Positions 16,672 to 24,987 of a DNA stretch of 64,000 nt are shown here, in pieces. Position numbers and translations under genes: made by a program. Under the pieces are notes generated by a model that was not told where the DNA came from, searched no databases, and worked only from the letters and a program-made list of their open reading frames with translations. This stretch comes from Haloarcula sebkhae (lineage in GTDB: Archaea; Halobacteriota; Halobacteria; Halobacteriales; Haloarculaceae). The DNA is taken from NCBI RefSeq assembly GCF_014647415.1, contig NZ_BMPD01000005.1, positions 248,001 through 312,000 of the forward strand, written 5' to 3'. Position 1 is the first letter of the stretch. Each line of letters begins with the position of its first letter.

Positions 16672-16986
16672 ATGGAAAAGTTCGACCACGAGGTAGACGC
16701 CCCGCGCGGTGCAACAAGTCGCGAGTGGGAGGTGTTCGTCCGTGAGGAGACGGCGGACCCACTCACCCACGTCGGCAGTGTCAGTGCGCCGTCCGCCGAC
16801 ATCGCCAGAGAGCAGGCAGCGTCGCTGTTCGCGCGCACGGCCGTCACACTGTGGTTGTGTCCCGCCGACGAGACGCACCGCTGCCAGACGGATGCTGCGA
16901 CGCTCGGAACGGGGAAAACGGGGGACGACGCCACTATGAGCGTCGACGAGATGGAGTCTGAGACGCTCCGGGGTGGGAACCGATGA
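16672..16986 (+). CDS. PaaB-like candidate radical-SAM-modified peptide (Htur_1727-type)
   Basis: 104 residues. Residues about 14-68 (TSREWEVFVREETADPLTHV, ARTAVTLWLCPADETHR) resemble PaaB, a small structural subunit of phenylacetyl-CoA epoxidase, but no other paa gene is near. As I recall, haloarchaea have a family named Htur_1727 for such PaaB-like proteins always paired with a radical SAM enzyme and proposed as its peptide substrate; layout and sequence fit. The C-terminal tail (residues about 69-104) is Gly/Ser/Thr/Asp-rich and includes TLGTGKTGDD, a plausible modified region. The stop overlaps the radical SAM start (ATGA), implying coupled translation at matched levels. Confidence 0.78.
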   Translation: MEKFDHEVDAPRGATSREWEVFVREETADPLTHVGSVSAPSADIAREQAASLFARTAVTLWLCPADETHRCQTDAATLGTGKTGDDATMSVDEMESETLRGGNR

Positions 16987-18218
16987 TCTCGGTCTCGAAA
17001 CTGCTCTGTGACCTCGACGCTGAAGGGGACGGCCTCCGGTACGACGCGGCAGACGAGTCGACCAAACGCCAAATCAGGGACGAAAAACAACGCCGGCCCG
17101 TCGTCGTCTGGAACGTCACCAAGCAGTGCAACCTCTACTGTGACCACTGTTATGCCGCCGCCGACACCGAAATCGCCGACGGCGAACTCTCGACGGCCGA
17201 GGGGAAGGCGCTACTCGATGACCTCGCCGACTACGGCGCGCCGGTGGTGCTGTTCTCCGGCGGCGAGCCGCTCGTCCGGCAGGACCTCGAAGAACTGGTC
17301 GCCTATGCGAACGAGGTCGGCGTCCGACCGGTGCTCTCGACCAACGGGACGCTCATCACCGAGGAGCGCGCCGAGTCGCTCAAGGACGCCGGGCTGAAAT
17401 ACGCCGGCGTCTCCGTCGACGGCCTGCCGGAGCGAAATGACGACTTCCGCGGGGTCGACGGCGCGTTCGAGGGCGCGGTTCAGGGAATCGAGAACTGCCT
17501 CGATGCGGGACTGAAGACCGGCCTCCGGTACACGATCACCGAGCGCAACGCCGCCGACCTGGAGGGTGTCGTGGACCTGCTGACCGACGTGGGCGTCGAC
17601 CGCTTCTGTTTCTACCACCTCGACTACGGCGGCCGCGGGACCGAGATTGTCGATGCCGACCTCACACCCGAGGACCGTCGACAGGCGGTGAAACGAGTCT
17701 GTGATATGACCCGCGAGTACCACGACCGCGGAGAGGAGATCGAGACGCTACTGGTCGGGAATTACGCCGACGCGGCCTACCTCGTCGAGTACGCCCGCGA
17801 GCACATGAGCGACGCGCAGGCCCAGCGAGTGTACGAGTACCTGCGGGTCAACGGCGGGGACCCGACCGGCGAACGCGTCGCCGACGTGGACTACCAGGGC
17901 AACGTCCACCTCACGCAGTTCTGGCAGGGGTACTCGCTGGGGAACGTCCGCGACCGCTCGTTCGGTGCCATCTGGGAGGACGAGTCGAACCCGCTGCTTT
18001 CCGCGCTCCGGAACCGCGAGGACCACCTCACGGGCAAATGCGCTGACTGCCGCTACGCAGAGGTCTGTCGCGGGGCCTCTCGGCTCCGGGCACTCACTGT
18101 CGAAGACGACCTGTTCGCCCCGGACCCGCAGTGCTATCTGGAGGACGCCGAGGTCCACGGGCCGCCGCCGTTTGACACCGGCGAGAACTCGATAGCAGGC
18201 GGGAGCTCGGCTGACTGA
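16983..18218 (+). CDS. Radical SAM enzyme with SPASM-like C-terminal cluster region
   Basis: 411 residues. The radical SAM motif CNLYCDHC (Cys49, Cys53, Cys56) would bind the [4Fe-4S] cluster that cleaves SAM. FSGGEPLVR, LSTNGTLI and VSVDGL follow as the usual barrel motifs. The C-terminal part has CADCRYAEVC and a final DPQC within a twitch/SPASM-like region, which usually holds auxiliary Fe-S clusters; the cysteine count looks reduced, in line with a 'pseudo-SPASM' type. It overlaps the candidate peptide gene by 4 bp, so modification of that protein is the leading idea. Haem d1-type maturases (AhbD, NirJ) are related alternatives. Confidence 0.85.
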   Translation: MISVSKLLCDLDAEGDGLRYDAADESTKRQIRDEKQRRPVVVWNVTKQCNLYCDHCYAAADTEIADGELSTAEGKALLDDLADYGAPVVLFSGGEPLVRQDLEELVAYANEVGVRPVLSTNGTLITEERAESLKDAGLKYAGVSVDGLPERNDDFRGVDGAFEGAVQGIENCLDAGLKTGLRYTITERNAADLEGVVDLLTDVGVDRFCFYHLDYGGRGTEIVDADLTPEDRRQAVKRVCDMTREYHDRGEEIETLLVGNYADAAYLVEYAREHMSDAQAQRVYEYLRVNGGDPTGERVADVDYQGNVHLTQFWQGYSLGNVRDRSFGAIWEDESNPLLSALRNREDHLTGKCADCRYAEVCRGASRLRALTVEDDLFAPDPQCYLEDAEVHGPPPFDTGENSIAGGSSAD

Positions 18219-18299
18219 ACCGCCAGCGTCCAACCCCATTTTAATCCCCATCAAGCTGAGGGGGACGACTCATTCCTGCGTGCCGGTAATTGCTATATG

Positions 18300-18401
18300 C
18301 GACCGTCGATTGACGGTCGTATCGTCGGGAAACGCACGCTCAGTCTCGTGGGACAGATGGGCGTTCCTTCGGGCATTCGGCCGCCATGGACACGGCGGCC
18401 G
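18300..18401. repeat. Two perfect inverted repeats in the leader of the PHP gene
   Basis: CGACCGTC-GATT-GACGGTCG lies at 18300-18319 and CGGCCGCC-N8-GGCGGCCG at 18378-18401. A TATA-like GCTATATGC sits immediately before the first. If transcription starts near 18318, the second repeat would form a stable hairpin in a roughly 150-nt leader of the gene at 18468. The rest of the 18219-18467 gap holds no gene. Confidence 0.5.
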
Positions 18402-18467
18402 GTTTGTTCTCTGTGAGCACTGGGGCGGACCGGGGCGTTTTTGCCCTGCCCCCCGTTATCGACACCT

Positions 18468-19154
18468 GTGCAGTCGGTTGAGCTACACGCGCATTCGTCG
18501 CTGTCGTACGACGGCCGGGACCCGGTCGAGCTCCTCTTAGAGCAAGCCAGCGCGGTCGGACTTGACGCGCTGGCCGTGACTGACCACGACGAAATCGATG
18601 CCAGCCTCCGGGCAGCCGAACTCGCCCCGGAGTACGGTCTCGTCGGGATTCCCGGGATGGAGGTCACGTGTGCCGCCGGACACGTCCTCGCCCTGGGGAT
18701 TCAGGAGGCGATTCCGCCACACCTCCCGTTCGACGAGACGCTCGACCGCATCCGCGACCAGGGCGGGCTCGCGGTCGTTCCCCATCCGTTCCAAGAGTCC
18801 CGCCACGGCGTGTTAGAACACATCTCGAAAGACGAACTCGCCACCGCCGACGCCATCGAAGTGTACAACTCGCGGCTGCTGACCGGACGGTCGAACCGGC
18901 AGGCCGAGCGGTTCGCGCGACGGCGGGGGCTGCCGATGACTGCCGGCAGCGACGCCCACATCGCGGAGATGGTCGGGCAAGCGGTCACCAACGTCGGTAC
19001 GGACGAGCGGACAGTCGAAGCGATCCTCGACGCCATCCGTGAGAGCAAGACGACCGTCGAGGGCAAGCGGACGCCGTGGCGCATCAGCTTCCGGCAGGCC
19101 GCTGGCGGGGCGAAGCGACGGGTCAAGAACGGCATCGCGGAGCTCCTACAGTGA
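18468..19154 (+). CDS. PHP-domain metal-dependent phosphoesterase
   Basis: 228 residues from a GTG at 18468; no ATG fits and the PHP fold begins immediately (MQSVELHAHSSLSYDG). Metal-binding motifs are in the expected order: HAHSSLS, TDHDEIDA, GMEVT, VVPHPFQ and GSDAHIAEM. The family includes TrpH-like 3'-5' nucleotidases, nucleotide phosphoesterases and histidinol phosphatases; the exact substrate is not deducible. The C terminus carries a basic amphipathic tail (RISFRQAAGGAKRRVKNGI). Its TGA overlaps the ATG of the next gene by one base, so the two are coupled. Confidence 0.87.
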   Translation: MQSVELHAHSSLSYDGRDPVELLLEQASAVGLDALAVTDHDEIDASLRAAELAPEYGLVGIPGMEVTCAAGHVLALGIQEAIPPHLPFDETLDRIRDQGGLAVVPHPFQESRHGVLEHISKDELATADAIEVYNSRLLTGRSNRQAERFARRRGLPMTAGSDAHIAEMVGQAVTNVGTDERTVEAILDAIRESKTTVEGKRTPWRISFRQAAGGAKRRVKNGIAELLQ

Positions 19155-20248
19155 TGCAGGGAGCCGATGCGGACACCGTCGCCGACGCCCTCGCAAGCGG
19201 CGACGCGCTCTCTGGTACTAGTGGGTACGCGGGCGAACTGGACGGGACGCTCGTCCGCGACGTTCTCGGGCGATACCCGCTATTCGTGGAGCGTGCGGTC
19301 TCTGACGAGGCGCGACTTGACCCCGGGCAGTGGAGCCACGACCCGACGACACTGGCCGACCCGCAGTCGTTCCCCGCTGGCTCGGTCCGGGACGAACGCG
19401 GGACCCGACAGCGGTGGTCGCTCCCGTCGCTAGACCCGTTCGACACCCGTGAAACGGCCGTTGAGCAGGTCCGTGCCGCTGTCGAAACGAGCATCGACGC
19501 CGTCGACACTGCTTCCCTCGCAATTGCGTTCTCCGGCGGCGTGGACTCGGCGCTGCTGGCGGCCAGACTTGACGCGCCGCTGTACGTTGCCGGGTTCCCG
19601 GACAGCCACGATGTCGAGGCGGCGCGGTCGGCCGCCGACCTGCTGGGAACCGAGGTCCGAGTCGTTGAGCTGACCCACGACGCCATCGAGCGGGCGGTCC
19701 CCGAAATCGCCCGAGCAACGGGGCGGACGAACGCGATGGACGTCCAGATAGCGCTCCCGCTGTTCCTCGTTGCCGAACGGGTCGCAGCGGATGGTTTCGA
19801 CCGGCTGGCGCTCGGACAGGGAGCCGACGAACTGTTCGGCGGCTACGCGAAAGTCGCCAAGGCCCCCGACGACCCTCGCGTCGAAGCCGACACCGTCCGC
19901 GGGGCGCAGCGGGAGGTCATCGCCTCGCTCCCCGACCAGCTGGAGCGGGACGTGCTCGCCTTGCGGGCCGCCGGTGTCGAGCCGGTAACGCCGCTGTTAC
20001 ACGACCGCGTTATCGGTGCCGCGCTCCGGTTAGATGGCGACTTGCTCGTCGACGGCGAGACGCGAAAAGTTGCGCTCCGAGCCGCGGCCCGGGAGTCGCT
20101 CCCGGACGAGATCGCGGATCGGGATAAGAAGGCCGCCCAATACGGCTCGCTGGCCGCCCGAGAACTCGACCGGCTGGCGCGACAGGCCGGCTACAAGCGG
20201 CGGATGGACGACCACGTCACGCAGTACGTCGAATCACTCGTGGAGTGA
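19154..20248 (+). CDS. Asparagine-synthase-like amidotransferase lacking the glutaminase domain
   Basis: 364 residues from the ATG at 19154. It contains the PP-loop ATP pyrophosphatase SGGVDSALLA (about residues 129-138), GQGADELFGGYAK and DKKAAQYGS, all typical of the AsnB synthetase domain. The N-terminal class-II glutaminase domain with its catalytic Cys is missing. Only a shortened piece resembling its end remains (DGTLVRDVLGRYPLFVERAV). It may use free ammonia, or adenylate a different carboxylate. It is coupled to the PHP gene (1-bp overlap), an arrangement I recognise from haloarchaea without a known joint pathway. Confidence 0.84.
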   Translation: MQGADADTVADALASGDALSGTSGYAGELDGTLVRDVLGRYPLFVERAVSDEARLDPGQWSHDPTTLADPQSFPAGSVRDERGTRQRWSLPSLDPFDTRETAVEQVRAAVETSIDAVDTASLAIAFSGGVDSALLAARLDAPLYVAGFPDSHDVEAARSAADLLGTEVRVVELTHDAIERAVPEIARATGRTNAMDVQIALPLFLVAERVAADGFDRLALGQGADELFGGYAKVAKAPDDPRVEADTVRGAQREVIASLPDQLERDVLALRAAGVEPVTPLLHDRVIGAALRLDGDLLVDGETRKVALRAAARESLPDEIADRDKKAAQYGSLAARELDRLARQAGYKRRMDDHVTQYVESLVE

Positions 20249-20253
20249 GCCGG

Positions 20254-20730
20254 CTACGCCTCGCGGACGGATTCGATCGCCTGCTGGCCGACCTCGACGA
20301 CATCTGCCGGGAGTTCGTCGCTCCGGTCCTGTAAGTCGTCAGCGGAGAACCACTCCCAGTCGTCGGCCGGCTGCTCGCCCGGTCCCGGTGTGATGTCGCG
20401 GCTCTCTGCCCGGCCGTAAAAAATGAAGTCGATGTGCTGGTGGCCGACATCGCCCTCTGCGTTGACGTTGATGTCCTCTAGCAGGAAATGCTGTGGTTGG
20501 GGTATCGACTGGACCGTCTCGCTCTCGATGTTCTGCTGTGGAGCGATCAGGTCCACGTCGAGGCCCAGTTCCTCGCGCGTCTCGCGGAGCGCGGCCTCGT
20601 GAGGCAGTTCGTCGCGGTCGATGTGGCCGCCGGCGGGCAGCCACATATCCAGTTTATTGTGTTCGTGCAACGCGATGCGACCGTCGCTGACGACGTAGAC
20701 AGTTGCGACAAAATGGCGAGTCGTCTCCAT
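20254..20730 (-). CDS. NUDIX hydrolase
   Basis: 158 residues with a well-formed Nudix box starting at GHIDRDELPHEAALRETREE and continuing LGL. N-terminal strands are TRHFVATVYVVSDGRIAL, and the tail is acidic with WEWFSADDLQ. Nudix enzymes hydrolyse nucleoside diphosphates linked to another group; the substrate cannot be read from the sequence. It lies 6 bp from the convergent asparagine-synthase-like gene and downstream of tfb on the same strand. Confidence 0.92.
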   Translation of the reverse strand: METTRHFVATVYVVSDGRIALHEHNKLDMWLPAGGHIDRDELPHEAALRETREELGLDVDLIAPQQNIESETVQSIPQPQHFLLEDINVNAEGDVGHQHIDFIFYGRAESRDITPGPGEQPADDWEWFSADDLQDRSDELPADVVEVGQQAIESVREA

Positions 20731-20773
20731 ACCAACCGAACGGCACAGCCGGCCGTTTAGGTTACGATACCAG

Positions 20774-21748
20774 TTACGGGTGGATGTTGTCTTCGGCTTC
20801 CAGCAGTTCGTGGTAGCGGTTACGGATGGTGACCTCGGAGATGTTGGCGACCTCGCTGACCTCGCTCTGGGTCACCTTCTCGTTGGTGAGCAGCGAGGCG
20901 GCGTACACCGCAGCCGCAGCGAGGCCGACCGGCGACTTTCCGGAGTGAACGCCTTCTTCCTTCGCGTTCTGGAGGAGCTGGCGGGCGCGCCGTTCGACCT
21001 CCTCGGAGAGGTCGAGGTCCGACGCGAACCGCGGGACGTAGCTCTCGGGGTCGGCCGGCTGGATTTCCAGACTGAGTTCGCGGACGACGTAGCGATAGGT
21101 GCGGGCTATCTCGTCTTTCTCGACGCGGGAGACGCCCGCGATCTCGTCGAGCGAGCGCGGTGTGCCGGCCTGCCGTGCGGCGGCGTACAGCGACGCCGTC
21201 GAGACACCCTCGATGGAACGGCCGGGCAGGAGGTCCTCGTCAAGTGCGCGACGATAAATGACGCTAGCCGTCTCGCGAACGTTCTCTGGCAGTCCGAGCG
21301 CGGAGGCCATCCGGTCGATCTCACCGAGGGCCTGCTTGAGGTTGCGCTCCTTGGAGTCACGAGTCCGGAACCGCTCGTTCCAGGTACGCAGGCGCTGCAT
21401 CTTCTCTCGCTGGCGCGAGGACAGGGAGTTGCCGTAGGCGTCCTTGTCCTGCCAGCCGATGTTGGTCGAGAGGCCCTTGTCGTGCATCATGTTCGTCGTC
21501 GGCGCTCCGACGCGTGATTTCTCGTCTTTCTCCTTCGAATCGAACGCGCGCCACTCGGGACCGGGGTCGATCTCGTCCTCCTCGACCACCAGCCCACAGT
21601 CTTCACACACCGTTTCACCGCGCTCGCTGTCGGAGAGTAACGCCCCGCTGCACTCCGGACAGACGAGCGTCTCCGACTCCTCTTCGTCCGTCTGCTCTGT
21701 CTCCGTTTCGCGCTCGTTCGAGTATCGGCGGATGCTGGTATCGGTCAT
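20774..21748 (-). CDS. tfb: Transcription initiation factor TFB
   Basis: 324 residues from the ATG at 21748 (MTDTSIRRYSNERE); the longer open frame upstream is the reverse of gatC. The zinc ribbon is CPEC...CEDC (about residues 30-50). The B-finger/reader region is EWRAFDSKEKDEKSRVGAPT. Two cyclin-like repeats follow (NLKQALGEIDRMASALGLP and LSEEVERRARQLLQNA onward), with a helix-turn-helix near the end. TFB recruits RNA polymerase to TBP-bound promoters. Haloarchaea carry several TFBs; this canonical full-length one is probably a major form. It is divergent from gatCA with about 225 bp between. Confidence 0.96.
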   Translation of the reverse strand: MTDTSIRRYSNERETETEQTDEEESETLVCPECSGALLSDSERGETVCEDCGLVVEEDEIDPGPEWRAFDSKEKDEKSRVGAPTTNMMHDKGLSTNIGWQDKDAYGNSLSSRQREKMQRLRTWNERFRTRDSKERNLKQALGEIDRMASALGLPENVRETASVIYRRALDEDLLPGRSIEGVSTASLYAAARQAGTPRSLDEIAGVSRVEKDEIARTYRYVVRELSLEIQPADPESYVPRFASDLDLSEEVERRARQLLQNAKEEGVHSGKSPVGLAAAAVYAASLLTNEKVTQSEVSEVANISEVTIRNRYHELLEAEDNIHP

Positions 21749-21973
21749 TTGTTGGGGGGTGGGACAACCGGGTATCGTACCCGAAAAACGTGTTGTAACC
21801 AATTGTTGTATCCACGGCGACTTAAAACTTTTGTCTGTTTCAGAAGTCCAATTTTCGAAACGGAAAACAAGAGTTGGCAAATCTTGTGTATTCCCTTCAC
21901 TAATTGTTAATGGGTCTACAAGTATGCCCGGTGTTTCGAAACGCTTACCGCGCATCCAGCACTCCGGCCCGAC
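21749..21973. promoter_or_regulatory. Divergent tfb/gatCA promoter region with repeated motifs
   Basis: On the minus strand a box A reading GTTTTAAG lies at about 21824-21831, some 75 bp before the tfb ATG, implying a leader of about 50 nt. Between it and the ATG is a direct repeat TGTTGTA-ACCAAT-TGTTGTA (about 21790-21809). TTTCGAAACG occurs twice, 81 bp apart (21853-21862 and 21934-21943), each containing the palindrome TTTCGAAA. The second copy is close to the gatC start. Confidence 0.5.
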
Positions 21974-22252
21974 ATGAGCGACCCCGCCGTCGATCCCGAG
22001 GAGGTCCGGCATGTCGCCGACCTCGCCCGTGTCGACCTCGCAGACGACGAGATCGAGCGGTTCACTGAGCAATTTGTCGACATCCTCGATGCGTTCGAAG
22101 CGCTCGACGACGTCCCAGAGACAGAACGGGAGGCCGATCTCTCGAACGTGATGCGCCCCGACGAGACACGTGAAAGCCTCTCGCAAGAGGAGGCACTCCA
22201 GAACGCCAGCGACACCGAAGAAGGGCAGTTCAAAGGGCCGAAGGTGTCGTAG
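21974..22252 (+). CDS. gatC: Glutamyl/aspartyl-tRNA amidotransferase subunit C
   Basis: 92 residues. GatC wraps around GatA and stabilises the GatCAB amidotransferase that converts Glu-tRNA-Gln or Asp-tRNA-Asn to the amidated form. The family pattern is EEVRHVADLARVDLADDEIE, RFTEQFVDILDAFEAL and NVMRPDETRESLSQEEAL. The gene ends exactly one codon boundary before gatA (22253), so both are in one operon. gatB is not in the window. Confidence 0.95.
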   Translation: MSDPAVDPEEVRHVADLARVDLADDEIERFTEQFVDILDAFEALDDVPETEREADLSNVMRPDETRESLSQEEALQNASDTEEGQFKGPKVS

Positions 22253-23530
22253 ATGACGGAGTACAACGGCTACGTCACCGACGAGACCATCGAGGGGGCG
22301 GACGACGGCCCGCTGGCGGACAAGACTGTCGCGGTCAAGGACAACATCTCCACCGAAGGCGTCCGGACGACCTGTGGCTCGGCGATGCTTGAAGACTACG
22401 TGCCGCCGTACGACGCGACGGTCGTCGAACGGCTGAAAGACGCTGGCGCGACCATCCCCGGCAAGACGAACATGGACGAGTTCGGGATGGGGACGACCAC
22501 CGAAACGTCGGCGTTCGGGGCCGTCGAGAACCCCGCCGCTGAGGGCCGCGTGCCGGGCGGCTCCTCCGGCGGGTCGGCTGCTGTCGTCGCTGCTGGCGAC
22601 GCTGACCTCGCACTCGGAAGCGACACTGGCGGCTCTATCCGCTGTCCGGCCGCTTTCTGTGGCGTCGTCGGCATCAAACCGACCTACGGGCTGGTCTCCC
22701 GGTACGGCCTCGTCGCCTACGCCAACAGCCTCGAACAGGTCGGTCCAATTGCGCCATCCGTCGAAGGCGCTGCGGAACTGCTAGATGTCATCGCCGGGCC
22801 GGACGAACACGACGCGACGACGCAGGAAGCGCCCGAGGCCGACGGCTCCTACGCAGCGGCCGCCGACGGTGACGTCGACGGACTCTCTATCGGCGTTCCG
22901 ACGGAACTGCTCGACGGGGCTGACGAGGCGGTCGTCGAGACGTTCTGGGATGCCATGGACGACCTCGAAGCCCAGGGAGCGAGCTACCACGAGGTCGACC
23001 TCCCCTCTGTCGAACACGCCGTCGAGGCGTACTACGTCATCGCCATGTCCGAGGCGTCCTCGAACCTCGCGCGGTTCGACGGCGTCCGTTACGGGCAATC
23101 GGGCGGCTACGACGGCAACTGGAACGAGTCCTTCGCGAACGCCCGCGAGGAGGGCTTCGGCGAGGAGGTCAAGCGCCGAGTGCTCCTCGGAACGTACGCC
23201 CTCTCGGCGGGCTACCACGACAAGTACTACAAGAAGGCACAGGACGCCCGCGCCTGGGTCAAGCAGGACTTCGACGAGGCACTTGACGACGCCGACGTAC
23301 TCGCCTCCCCGACGATGCCAGTGCCGCCGATGAAACGTGGTGAGAGCCTCGACGACCCGCTCACGATGTATCTGGCCGACGCCAACACGACCCCGGTGAA
23401 CCTCGCGAACCTCCCAGCGATCTCCGTCCCGGCCGGCGAAACCAACGACGGCCTGCCCGTTGGGCTCCAGTTGGTCGGACCGGCGTTCGGCGAGCGGGAA
23501 ATTATCCGAGCCGGCAGCGCGCTGGCCTGA
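22253..23530 (+). CDS. gatA: Glutamyl/aspartyl-tRNA amidotransferase subunit A
   Basis: 425 residues. This amidase subunit releases ammonia from glutamine for transamidation on tRNA. The Ser-cisSer-Lys triad is visible: Lys in TVAVKDNISTEG, the cis-Ser in PGGSSGGSAAVVAAG and the nucleophile in GSDTGGSIRCPAAFCG. KTNMDEFGMG follows the first block, and the substrate gate region SSNLARFDGVRYG is present. The length is slightly shorter than bacterial GatA (about 480) but normal for haloarchaea. The start abuts the gatC stop. Confidence 0.96.
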   Translation: MTEYNGYVTDETIEGADDGPLADKTVAVKDNISTEGVRTTCGSAMLEDYVPPYDATVVERLKDAGATIPGKTNMDEFGMGTTTETSAFGAVENPAAEGRVPGGSSGGSAAVVAAGDADLALGSDTGGSIRCPAAFCGVVGIKPTYGLVSRYGLVAYANSLEQVGPIAPSVEGAAELLDVIAGPDEHDATTQEAPEADGSYAAAADGDVDGLSIGVPTELLDGADEAVVETFWDAMDDLEAQGASYHEVDLPSVEHAVEAYYVIAMSEASSNLARFDGVRYGQSGGYDGNWNESFANAREEGFGEEVKRRVLLGTYALSAGYHDKYYKKAQDARAWVKQDFDEALDDADVLASPTMPVPPMKRGESLDDPLTMYLADANTTPVNLANLPAISVPAGETNDGLPVGLQLVGPAFGEREIIRAGSALA

Positions 23531-23583
23531 GGTCGGGCCGGAGCCCCCGTACGCTTTTTGTTCGTTCCACCGAATAATCGGTT

Positions 23584-24728
23584 ATGGCAGCCCTCCAATC
23601 CACGACGTGGCCCCTCCGCGCGCGTCTCGTCGCGCTCGTAGTGGTGCTCGTTGCCTTCGACGCCGTCGCTGTCGCAGTCGCGTACGTGCTCAGCCACGTC
23701 GCGTTCGGCCTCCTGCCGCTTGTCGGGTACGACACCGGGACGCTGTTCTGGACGATGGGATTCGATATCGTCCCACTGTGGCCGGTCCTTCTCGTCGGGA
23801 CACCACTCGTCCTCGCCGTCCAGTCCATCTACGGCTACCGGATGACGCTCCGAGATGCTGGGACGAGCGCAACCGAATCCCCGGTGTCCGACCCCGAGTC
23901 CGTCGATGAGATGCGGGCGGAGATACGGCGCAGCGAAACCGCCGACCGCCTCCGAGAGCGAGTGGCTCGGCTGGCACAGACGGCGAACATGGCGACACCG
24001 GACGTGACATTATCGGCTCGGAGACGCCCAACAGCTATGTCGCCAGTCGGCCCGGCGAGCAGACGCTGTTCGTGACCACGGCGCTCGTCGACCAGCTTGA
24101 CGACGCGGAACTCGACTCTGTCATCGCCCACGAACTGGCCCATCTCAAGAACGGCGACGCGTTCGTCATGACTGCGGCCGCGTTTCTTCCGACCGTCAGC
24201 GCGCTGTTTACTCGCACGCTCGGGAAGACAGTGCAGTATTCGGGGCTTTGTCACTGGTTCCTCGGCGGTGACGACCGGGACGGGACGTGGTTCGCTGGCG
24301 GGAACATTCAAATGGTGATGCTGCTCTTTGCTGTCATTGCGATGCCGGTCACGGCCGCGCTGTACCTCGCCAGCACGGCCTGCTACCGGCTGCTGTCCAG
24401 AATCCGGGAGTACGCCGCCGACGCCGGCGGCGTCGCCATCTGTGGTTCCCCGGCAGCACTCGCCAGCGCACTGGAGACGCTGACAGACGACCAGCGCCCG
24501 GACAGGGACATCCGAACCGCCGAGACTGGCGTCCGAGAACTCTGTGTGGTTCCCCACGCCATTGCGCCCGACGAGCAAACCCCGCCGGAAGGGCGGGCCG
24601 AACGGCTCGCTCGCCGCTGGCAGAGCGTCACCGAACGGCTGCTGCCCGGGTCCCATCCAGATGTCGACGACCGCATCGCTGCGCTGGCGGAGCGACAGTC
24701 TGCCCTCGACCAGTACGAGCAGCCGTGA
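23584..24728 (+). pseudogene. M48 (HtpX-like) membrane metalloprotease, frameshifted
   Basis: The N-terminal part (ATG at 23584) has two membrane helices and a helical linker, and reads into VARLAQTANMATPDVT. From about 24008 the matching continuation lies in another frame (IIGSETPNSYVASRPGEQ). It then gives HELAHLKNGD, the zinc-binding HExxH motif, two more membrane helices and YAADAGGVAICGSP with the third zinc ligand region. One base appears to be missing near 24008-24009. As written, the first frame ends after about 163 residues and the catalytic part is separated. Either the gene is inactivated or the sequence has an error. HtpX degrades misfolded membrane proteins. Confidence 0.85.
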
Positions 24729-24769
24729 CGAATGGGTACAGTTTACTCGCCCGCGGCCCGAGAGAGCGT

Positions 24770-24955
24770 ATGAGCGACGATGCCGAGGGACGACTCAGCT
24801 GGCTCCACTGGCCGACGGTGCTAAAGGGGCTGGCGCTGGGAATCGGGGCCGGCCTGATACTGGCCGTGTCACTGGAGGATTTCTATCTCGGGATGCTGCT
24901 TGGAACACTTAACGGGCTCGCGTTCGGTATCGGCTGGTCGCACTCGCGGGCCTGA
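24770..24955 (+). CDS. Small membrane protein
   Basis: 61 residues from the ATG at 24770. A short acidic head (MSDDAEGRLSWLHW) precedes two hydrophobic segments, LKGLALGIGAGLILAVSL and LGMLLGTLNGLAFGIGW. It lies 41 bp after the M48 protease gene on the same strand and may be co-transcribed. No family is recognised. Confidence 0.65.
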   Translation: MSDDAEGRLSWLHWPTVLKGLALGIGAGLILAVSLEDFYLGMLLGTLNGLAFGIGWSHSRA

Positions 24956-24987
24956 GTCGTGCGAATCAGAGGCCGCGCGGATGACGG

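Noticed and set aside
16672..16986. PaaB subunit of phenylacetyl-CoA epoxidase
   Set aside because: No paaA, paaC or other phenylacetate genes are nearby, and the gene is coupled to a radical SAM enzyme instead.
21749..22186. 146-residue N-terminal extension of TFB
   Set aside because: This part is the reverse of gatC and intergenic DNA; TFB proteins start shortly before the zinc ribbon.
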